Origin: Gemmatimonadetes bacterium 13_1_20CM_4_69_16
Lineage (GTDB): Bacteria; Gemmatimonadota; Gemmatimonadetes; Gemmatimonadales; GWC2-71-9
Length of the DNA stretch: 38,724 nt
Assembly (NCBI GenBank): GCA_001919865.1
Contig: MNIR01000006.1
Coordinates: forward strand, 1 to 38,724
Direction of reading: 5' to 3'
Made by a program: the position numbers and the translations under genes. Shown in pieces: positions 32,535 to 38,724 of this stretch. Below the pieces are notes generated by a model. The model saw only the letters and a list, made by a program, of their open reading frames with translations, was not told where the DNA came from and made no database searches. Each line of letters opens with the position of its first letter. Position 1 is the stretch's first letter.

Positions 32535-33806
32535 ATGTCGGTTCCCACGCCCGTTTGGTCGCGTCCCGACGACGCCGTGCGCCAGGCCCAGCTCGATGCG
32601 ATGAAGCGACGGGCCACGGGGCTGCTGGCGCTGGCCGCGGCCGTGTTCGGCGCGGCCACCGCATTCGAGGGTCGCTACCCCTGGCTGGGGTACGTGCGCG
32701 CCACCGCCGAAGCCTCGCTGGTGGGCGGGCTGGCCGACTGGTTCGCCGTCACCGCACTATTCCGTCGCCCCCTCGGGCTCCCGATCCCGCACACCGCGAT
32801 CGTGGCCACCCGCAAGGAGCGCATCGGTCGTATCCTTGGCACTTTCGTGCAGAACCACTTCCTGTCGCGGGACGTGATCGCCACCAAGCTCCAGACCTTG
32901 GGTCTCGCCCGGCGCGCCGCGCGCTGGCTCAGTCAGCCCGAGAACGCCCGACGCGTGGCCCAGCAGGTTGCGAGCGGTGTGGCCAAGACACTCGAGGCGC
33001 TGCCGGACGACGAGATGCGGCGGCTGGTGCACGAGGTCGTCACCGCCCGGCTGCGTACGCTGCGCGTGGCCCCGACGCTCGGCAAGACGCTGTCCCTCGT
33101 GCTCGCGGGTGACGCGCACCAGGAGCTGTTGAGCGAGGCGGTCCGGTTGACGGCGCAGGCGGTGCACGACAACCGGGACGTGATTCGACGACAGGTTCGC
33201 GCCGAAAGTCCGTGGTGGGTCCCCGGCGCCGTGGACGACAAGATCTACGAGAAGATCGTCGGCGCCATCGAGCTGCTGCTACGCCGCATCGCCACCGACC
33301 CCGGCCATCCGCTGCGCGTCGCGTTCGACGCCGCGCTGCGCGACTTCATCGACCGGCTGCAGCATTCGCCCGACGCCATCGCGCGCACCGAGGCCCTGAA
33401 GGAAGACTGGCTCGCCGAGCCGGGCGCCGCGGAGCTCTCGGCCCGGCTGTGGGAAACGACACGCCGCGCCGTTGTGACCTACGCGACCCAGGCGGGCGCG
33501 CACGCGGCGCGGCCGCTCGACCGCGGCATCAGCACGTTCGCCGCGGCGCTCGCCGCCAACGATGCGTTGCTCGAGGAGATCGACTCCCTCGTCGTCGATC
33601 TGACGGTGTCGGTCGTCGAGCAATACCGCCAGGAGATCGGCGACTTCATCGCCCAGACCGTCGCCGGCTGGGACCCGCAGGCCACGTCGCGGCGGTTCGA
33701 ATTGGCGGTCGGACGCGACTTGCAATTCGTCCGCATCAACGGGACGCTGGTGGGCGGGCTGGTCGGCCTGACGATCTATACCGTGTTCCACCTGTTCTGG
33801 CACTAG
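32535..33806 (+). CDS. DUF445 family membrane protein (YjiN-like)
   Basis: 423 residues. An N-terminal hydrophobic helix (LLALAAAVFGAATAF) is followed by the DUF445 signature EASLVGGLADWFAVTALFRRPLGLPIPHTAI and RKERIGRILGTFVQNHFLS. A long helical domain follows, with repeated LSQPENARRVAQQ-type segments. The C-terminal GTLVGGLVGLTIYTVFHLFW is a closing membrane helix. Inner-membrane location with a large soluble part is expected. The molecular function of the family is not settled. ATG 32535 follows TATCTT (32518-32523) at 11 bp, without a Shine-Dalgarno. The next gene starts 13 bp after its stop, so the two may be co-transcribed. Confidence 0.93.
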   Translation: MSVPTPVWSRPDDAVRQAQLDAMKRRATGLLALAAAVFGAATAFEGRYPWLGYVRATAEASLVGGLADWFAVTALFRRPLGLPIPHTAIVATRKERIGRILGTFVQNHFLSRDVIATKLQTLGLARRAARWLSQPENARRVAQQVASGVAKTLEALPDDEMRRLVHEVVTARLRTLRVAPTLGKTLSLVLAGDAHQELLSEAVRLTAQAVHDNRDVIRRQVRAESPWWVPGAVDDKIYEKIVGAIELLLRRIATDPGHPLRVAFDAALRDFIDRLQHSPDAIARTEALKEDWLAEPGAAELSARLWETTRRAVVTYATQAGAHAARPLDRGISTFAAALAANDALLEEIDSLVVDLTVSVVEQYRQEIGDFIAQTVAGWDPQATSRRFELAVGRDLQFVRINGTLVGGLVGLTIYTVFHLFWH

Positions 33807-33819
33807 GACGATTCCCACT

Positions 33820-35559
33820 ATGGCTCGCCTCGCCCTCGCCACACTGTTGGTCGCGGCTCCGCTCGCGGCCCAGGACACGCCGCTCGACGCGTTCCGCGGC
33901 AACCTCGCCGCGATCCACGCGCGGGATCGCGCAGCCTATCTCTCACACTACCTGCACACCCCGGCCCTCACCCGCGTCGGGGCGGACGGCGTGCACCAGG
34001 GCTACGACGACTTCGCGCGCGGGGCGGGCGACGGCTGGCCGGATACGCTCGTGGCGACCCACCTGAGGGTGGTGCCGCTGTCGCCCGACGTCGCCTACGG
34101 CGCATACCGCTATCGCGTGGTGGACTCGAGCGGCAGTGCCCGGGGCGTGAGCGAGCGCGTCTTCATCCGCACGCCTTCGGGCTGGAAGGTCGCGGTGACG
34201 ACGGCGTTCCCGACGCGCAACGTGGACCCGCCCCCGATGGCGTTGGTGGGCGCCACGCTGGTGGATGGGACGGGTGCTGCTCCTGTCGGCGACGCTGTGG
34301 TGGTGATGCGGGACGGCCGGATCGCCTGCGCCGGATCGCGCGCCGCCTGCCCCGTCCCGGCCGACGCGGACAGTGTGAACGCCGCCGGGAAGTGGATCAT
34401 CCCGGGGCTCATCGACACGCACGTGCATTTCTCGCAGACCGGCTGGGTGGATGGGCGACCCGACGCGCTGGACCTGCGGGACCGCTATCCCTACGCGCAG
34501 GTCGAAGCGGACCTGCACGCGCAGCCGGAGCGCTTATACCGCTCCTACCTCTGCAGCGGCGTCACGTCGGTGTTCGACGTCGGCGGCTACCCGTGGACGC
34601 TCGAGCTCCAGGAGCGGACGGCGCGGAGCACCACGGCGCCACGGGTCGTGGCGGCCGGCCCGCTGCTCTCCACCATCGACTTCTGGCTCAACCTGCCCGA
34701 CCAGCGCCAATTCATCTATATGTCGGATGAGGCCGCCGTGCGGGCGGCGGTGCGCGCCCACAAGGCCTGGGGTGCCGCAGCCATCAAGGTGTGGTACATC
34801 ATGCCGCCTCAGCCGCCCGACACCGCCCGCGTGTCGGCGCTGGTGCACGCGGCGGGCGACGAAGCCCGCAAAGTCGGGCTGCCGCTCATCGTGCACGCCA
34901 CGGGGCTGTGGGAGGCGAAGGACGCGGTGCGGGCCGGAGCGCGGGTGCTGGTACATTCGGTGTGGTCGGCCCCGGTGGACGACGAGTTCCTCACGCTGGT
35001 CCGCCGCCAGGGAACGATCTACGTCCCGACCCTGACGGTGCCCGACGGCTATCGTCAGGTGTCGGCGCGGCGGTTCGAGCGCGACCGACAGCCGCTCGCG
35101 TGCGTGGATCCCGCGACGCGCGTCAAGGCGCTCGCGACCGACACCGTGGCGCGGGCACAGCGTCTCAGTGCGGCCGCCGTCGACGAGCGGGCGGCGCGAA
35201 CCGCGCGGAACCTGGCGCAGGGGCTGGCGAATCTCAAGCGGGTGCACGACGCCGGCATCCCTGTGGCGTTGGGCACGGACGCGGGCAACCCGCTCACGCT
35301 ACACGGGGCGTCGGTGTTCATGGAGCTCGAGGCGATGCAAGCAGCGGGGCTCGCGCCCCGAGACGTCCTCATCTCGGCCACGCGCACCGCGGCTATTGCA
35401 TCCGGATTGGACAGTACGGGCACTGTCGCCGCCGGCTCGGTGGCCGATCTGGTCGTGCTCGATGCCGATCCGCTCGCCGACGTCCGCAACGTGCGGCGGA
35501 TCGCGCTGGTGGTGCGTCGCGGCGAGATCTACACGCGGCGCGAGCTGGAATACCGCTAG
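33820..35559 (+). CDS. Exported NTF2-like domain fused to metal-dependent amidohydrolase
   Basis: 579 residues with a signal peptide ending near residue 17 (APLAAQ). Residues about 20-130 form an NTF2-like/DUF4440 domain (HARDRAAYLSHYL through RTPSGWKVAVTTAFPT). The amidohydrolase begins near 140 (VGATLVDGTGAAP). Metal ligands are in place: H201 and H203 (DTHVHF), candidate carbamylated K323 (AIKVWY), H359 (VHATG), H379 (VHSVW) and D487 (LGTDAGNP). The enzyme resembles imidazolonepropionase-like periplasmic hydrolases, for example of dipeptides or cyclic amides; the substrate is unknown. The added NTF2-like module is unusual. A foldback repeat begins 3 bp after its stop. Confidence 0.92.
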   Translation: MARLALATLLVAAPLAAQDTPLDAFRGNLAAIHARDRAAYLSHYLHTPALTRVGADGVHQGYDDFARGAGDGWPDTLVATHLRVVPLSPDVAYGAYRYRVVDSSGSARGVSERVFIRTPSGWKVAVTTAFPTRNVDPPPMALVGATLVDGTGAAPVGDAVVVMRDGRIACAGSRAACPVPADADSVNAAGKWIIPGLIDTHVHFSQTGWVDGRPDALDLRDRYPYAQVEADLHAQPERLYRSYLCSGVTSVFDVGGYPWTLELQERTARSTTAPRVVAAGPLLSTIDFWLNLPDQRQFIYMSDEAAVRAAVRAHKAWGAAAIKVWYIMPPQPPDTARVSALVHAAGDEARKVGLPLIVHATGLWEAKDAVRAGARVLVHSVWSAPVDDEFLTLVRRQGTIYVPTLTVPDGYRQVSARRFERDRQPLACVDPATRVKALATDTVARAQRLSAAAVDERAARTARNLAQGLANLKRVHDAGIPVALGTDAGNPLTLHGASVFMELEAMQAAGLAPRDVLISATRTAAIASGLDSTGTVAAGSVADLVVLDADPLADVRNVRRIALVVRRGEIYTRRELEYR

Positions 35560-35562
35560 GGA

Positions 35563-35744
35563 AGCCTCTGCACAAGTCGCGCGAAGTCGGGGGTGGGGGC
35601 GTCCCACGCTGACACGCGAGGGCGCACGGCAGGCACATGAGCGTCGGCATCGCCTATGCTTCGGCGCGATGTGCCGCCCGAGCGCCTTCGCGTGTGACGC
35701 GTGCGACGCCCCCACCCCCGATTTCGCGTACCTATGCAGAGCTG
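35563..35744. repeat. 182-bp foldback element between convergent genes
   Basis: The left arm (about 35563-35639) and right arm (about 35669-35744) are imperfect inverted repeats of roughly 75 bp, with a perfect 15-bp core GGGGGTGGGGGCGTC/GACGCCCCCACCCCC. The short centre contains ATCGCC-TATGCTTCGGCG. The element fills the whole space between the amidohydrolase stop (35559) and the receptor stop (35747). It has no coding capacity. It is a non-autonomous MITE-like unit or a large bidirectional terminator. Confidence 0.75.
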
Positions 35745-35746
35745 CC

Positions 35747-38724
35747 CTAGCGTCCGCCGCGGCCTGCCCGGCCTCCGACCGTCTTGAGGGCATCGGGGAG
35801 CTTCGCCCATTGGTCGGGCGTCAACACGCCGCGAGCGCGCCCTAGAGCCCGCCGGATGTGCTCGCGTCCCTCGGCCAGCTTGGGGCGGAGCCGCGCGAAC
35901 AAGGTCCCCGGGTCGGGACGCTCCCCCGCGCGCTCCACCGCCGCCTGCAGCGAGTCCGACACCGGGCGGTTCTGCGCGTCGAGCGAATCGGCGATCGCCT
36001 GCAGCGCGGCGACCTGATCGGGTAAGAGCGCCAGTGAGTCGCGGAGCTCGAGGATCGCGCTGATCGGATTCGGGAGAATGCGCGCGAGCCGCGCGGCGAA
36101 ATCCTGCGGGCCGCCGCCCTCGGCCCCGGGCGAACCGCCCCGCCCTCCCTCGCCTCCGCCCCCGCCCCCTCGTCGTCCGCCGAACGCGGCGCGCAGCCGG
36201 TCGCGCGTGCGGTCCGGGCCGACCGTCACGTGCACCTGCAGCGCGACCTGGAACGGGACGATCACGCCGCCGTTCGCGCCGGCGGTAGCCCCGAACCGGC
36301 CGTTCACGGCGTAGCGGTACTGTGGCCCGGCGGGATCGAACCCCCGCACGTAGAGCAGCACCGCATCGGGCGCCGCCGTGAAGCCCCAGCCGTGCAGGTT
36401 GGCCGCGCCGTGCAGCCACTCGTCGAGCCCGCCCAGCAGATTCACGGTCAGGAGCGACACCGTGAGCCGCCGGTCCAACCCGAAATATCCCGGCCGCCAG
36501 TTGACTTGCAGGTCGAGGGACGGCTGCCAGGGCCCGGTGCAGGAGTTGCGCGCGGCCACCCGGCCGGCCTGGCTCTGTAAACAGGCGCGCACACCCGGCG
36601 ACGCAGTGCCCAGCAGCGCCCGCATCCCGTTCGCTAGGGCCGTGTCGGCCGTCGTCGCCGGATCGAACACCAGCGCCCGGTCGTTGCGCGCCCCGTCGCC
36701 GTTCACGTCCGAGCCCACGAGCGGTGTGAACGGCACGCCCGAGGTGAGCCGGCCGATGGCGGTGACCTCGAGCGCAGCGGTGATCGGGTAGGTGACCGTG
36801 CCGAGCAAGGAGTGGCGTCGCTCCAAGCCGCTGGTGGCCCACTCGCGGGCGTTGGGGTCGCCCGCCGTGGTGGGCGCCGAGAACCCTTGCGACGCCGCGC
36901 AACACGAGAACGACGATTGATCGCGCGCGTGTGTGAGCGTGTACGTGAGCTGGAACGTCGCGCCGCGCGCCGTGAAGCCGCCCAGCCCGAGCGTGAGCTG
37001 CCGCGAATCGGATTGGAGATCCGAGCCGATCGCAATCACCTGGCCGTACCGCGGATTCACCCGGGACTGCTGCAGGCTGAGCACGCCGGTCGCGGGGACG
37101 ATCGAGTCCGCGGGGACGAAGACCGGGCGATTGGCTTCGTCCGGAAGAGTGAAGCGCGGTGTCCCCACCAGATTGAGATCGCGGAACCCGTATTGGCTGC
37201 GGCCACGGGCGTAACTCGCGTCTACGGAGACGGTGTAGGTGCCTCGCACCCGTCGCTGAACGCCGAGCGAGGCGCGCCACGCGTGCGGCGCGGTGTACTC
37301 AGGGTCGAACACCGTGGCGTTGGGGTGTGGCGTGATCGTGACCGTCGTGGCCGTGTCGACGCACTGCGACGGAATGGTGGCCGGATCTTGCGCGTACTGC
37401 GTCCAATCGGGTGTCGGGACCGCTGCGCCGACGCACACGAGCTGGGCCTCGGCGTTCGACAAGCCAGGCGCCGCGAGGGCGGCGGAGTAGAGCGCGCTCG
37501 GCGTGAGGCTGCGGAAGTCTCCCACGCCGCCGCGCACGATCGTCCCGGGCGGCTCGCCGAACATCCCCGCGCCGTTCCCCCCGCCGCCGAGGGTCCACGT
37601 GAAGCCGATCCGGGGCGATGCGTGTAGCTCGCTCGGGATCCGGTCGGTGCGGATGCCGAACAGCGAGTCGAGAGCGGGGTTGTACGCCGGCGCGCCGGTG
37701 AAACGGGCCGCCTCGAGCCGCGCGCCGTAGGTGAGCTGCACGCCGCCGCCCGCTCGCCAGATATCGCCGAGGTAGAGCGCGCCGTTCCAGGCCGTCCCCG
37801 CTTGCTCGAGCGGGGCGAGCGTGCGGGTGAACTGCGCCGGCTGCCCCGCCGCGAGCGCATCGAGCGACTGAAACACGAACGTCCCGTATTGGTTGGGCGC
37901 CTGCATCGCGCGCTGGCGCGCTCCGTTCAGGTAGAGGCCGAGCTTGAGCCGATGTCCAGCGGCCGCGGACAACCACGAGAGCTCCTCCGTCACTTCAGCG
38001 GTGCTCGCATCGGTGCGCTGGGGGAAGCCGGGGTTGCCGCCGAAGGCGAGGGTCGCGATGCCGCGCCCCAGCCCGGTCCCGGAGAGGCTTGAGCCCACCT
38101 GCACGCGCCCCTCGGGCAGCTCGAGAAACCCGGTAGCGTCCGAGCGATCCGTGGACACATAGCCGCGCACTTCGTTGATGAAGCCCTCGCCGAAGTGCGA
38201 CGACAGCGACGCCATCGCGCCTCCGGCGCGCTGCGCGCGGGTGCCGCCGGTCGCGGGGAGCGCCAGCGGGCTCACACGGGTGGGGTCCTGCGAGCTCCAG
38301 CGACCGTCCAACCGCAGCATCACCGTCTGCGCGTCCGAGAGGTTCCAGTCGAGCCGCAGCAGCGCGACGCTGTTGTCGGTCGCGCGGTCGCCGGGCAGCG
38401 CCGGCACCGTCATGGGGACACCGGTCGCGCCCGCCAGCGCGAGAAAACGTGCCGCCGAATCGGGGCTTACCCCGAGCCGCTCGAGGCTCGGCGGATCGGC
38501 CGACACGAGCGACGGCAGGGCTTGACCGCGCCAGCGCCCCTGCAGCGAACCGAACACAAACAGCCGGTTGGGCACGATCGGCCCCCCCATGCCGCCGCTC
38601 AGCTGGTTCTGGGTGTACCCCTGGTCGAACGGCGACTCCGTCACGCCGCCCCAGGCGAGGTCGCGATCACGCAGCCCGTACGTGAACGACCCCTGCGGAA
38701 CATTGGTGCCGCTGCGCGTGGTCG
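35747..38724 (-). CDS. TonB-dependent receptor-type outer-membrane protein with Spy/LTxxQ-like C-terminal tail, 5' end cut by window edge
   Basis: About 991 residues are visible; the true start lies beyond the right edge. The first visible residues TTRSGTNVPQG are the end of a plug, so GTG 38644 is internal. The barrel follows (QNQLSGGMGGPIVPNRLFVFGSLQ, many YxxxF strands) and ends near VALQVHVTVG. About 157 more residues follow: a Gly-rich linker (RRGGGGGGEGGRGG), then an alpha-helical domain with LALLPDQVAALQAIAD and VLTPDQWAKLPDAL, two LTxxQ-type motifs of the Spy/CpxP chaperone family. Because a barrel normally ends at its last strand, this tail should hang in the periplasm. It is convergent with the amidohydrolase across the foldback element. 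Confidence 0.9.
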   Translation of the reverse strand, partial: TTRSGTNVPQGSFTYGLRDRDLAWGGVTESPFDQGYTQNQLSGGMGGPIVPNRLFVFGSLQGRWRGQALPSLVSADPPSLERLGVSPDSAARFLALAGATGVPMTVPALPGDRATDNSVALLRLDWNLSDAQTVMLRLDGRWSSQDPTRVSPLALPATGGTRAQRAGGAMASLSSHFGEGFINEVRGYVSTDRSDATGFLELPEGRVQVGSSLSGTGLGRGIATLAFGGNPGFPQRTDASTAEVTEELSWLSAAAGHRLKLGLYLNGARQRAMQAPNQYGTFVFQSLDALAAGQPAQFTRTLAPLEQAGTAWNGALYLGDIWRAGGGVQLTYGARLEAARFTGAPAYNPALDSLFGIRTDRIPSELHASPRIGFTWTLGGGGNGAGMFGEPPGTIVRGGVGDFRSLTPSALYSAALAAPGLSNAEAQLVCVGAAVPTPDWTQYAQDPATIPSQCVDTATTVTITPHPNATVFDPEYTAPHAWRASLGVQRRVRGTYTVSVDASYARGRSQYGFRDLNLVGTPRFTLPDEANRPVFVPADSIVPATGVLSLQQSRVNPRYGQVIAIGSDLQSDSRQLTLGLGGFTARGATFQLTYTLTHARDQSSFSCCAASQGFSAPTTAGDPNAREWATSGLERRHSLLGTVTYPITAALEVTAIGRLTSGVPFTPLVGSDVNGDGARNDRALVFDPATTADTALANGMRALLGTASPGVRACLQSQAGRVAARNSCTGPWQPSLDLQVNWRPGYFGLDRRLTVSLLTVNLLGGLDEWLHGAANLHGWGFTAAPDAVLLYVRGFDPAGPQYRYAVNGRFGATAGANGGVIVPFQVALQVHVTVGPDRTRDRLRAAFGGRRGGGGGGEGGRGGSPGAEGGGPQDFAARLARILPNPISAILELRDSLALLPDQVAALQAIADSLDAQNRPVSDSLQAAVERAGERPDPGTLFARLRPKLAEGREHIRRALGRARGVLTPDQWAKLPDALKTVGGRAGRGGR

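Noticed and set aside
1-38724. CRISPR arrays, tRNA/rRNA genes, integrases or phage modules
   Set aside because: Looked for on both strands; no regularly spaced repeats, cloverleaf sequences or mobile-element proteins were recognised by eye.

Overview
The window is high-GC, densely coded DNA from a free-living Gram-negative heterotroph. The most likely source is a member of the Gemmatimonadota. That placement is an inference from the combination of an outer-membrane SusC/SusD pair with a downstream FG-GAP/UnbV protein, two Oar-type TonB-dependent receptors, a DUF1111 di-heme protein and many exported lipoproteins. No rRNA, tRNA, CRISPR array, transposase, integrase or phage gene is visible. 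Both window edges cut through genes.

Left part (1-11554): a minus-strand operon encodes SusC (4760-7936), SusD (3171-4745) and a large FG-GAP/ASPIC-UnbV repeat protein (1-3060, cut at the left edge). Divergent from it is a two-gene plus-strand unit: an exported protein with six-hairpin-glycosidase-like features (8052-10352) coupled by a GTGA overlap to an SHS-type MFS permease (10349-11554). The 115-bp space between the two units carries two identical 13-bp motifs exactly 21 bp apart and a promoter-like sequence. This looks like one jointly controlled nutrient-uptake locus.

Middle part (11700-23215): housekeeping and accessory enzymes come first: a Rieske oxygenase, a cupin, a small lipoprotein, a Tat-exported amidase and an exported MsrB. 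A second carbohydrate locus follows: a GH3 beta-glucosidase, divergent from an Oar-like TonB receptor and a GH144-like lipoprotein. Family knowledge suggests beta-1,2-glucan (sophoro-oligosaccharide) use. The receptor has the clearest promoter in the window, with a perfect 13-bp palindrome in its -35/-10 spacer.

Right part (23238-38724): a small conserved-looking protein, a NarL-type response regulator without a neighbouring kinase, a B12-binding-type radical SAM enzyme overlapping tail-to-tail with a zinc-ribbon protein, an ABC exporter, a DUF1111 di-heme lipoprotein, a MarR-GNAT fusion coupled to a methyltransferase (palindromic operator at its start codon), an orphan C-terminal domain of an APC-type permease, a DUF445 membrane protein, an NTF2-like/amidohydrolase fusion, and the 3' part of a TonB-dependent receptor that carries an unusual Spy/LTxxQ-like periplasmic tail.

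Intergenic DNA is rich in foldback elements: two copies of a 28-bp perfect palindrome, a 135-bp foldback that supplies the stop codon of the MFS gene, a 182-bp foldback at 35563-35744, and several stem-loops just after stop codons.
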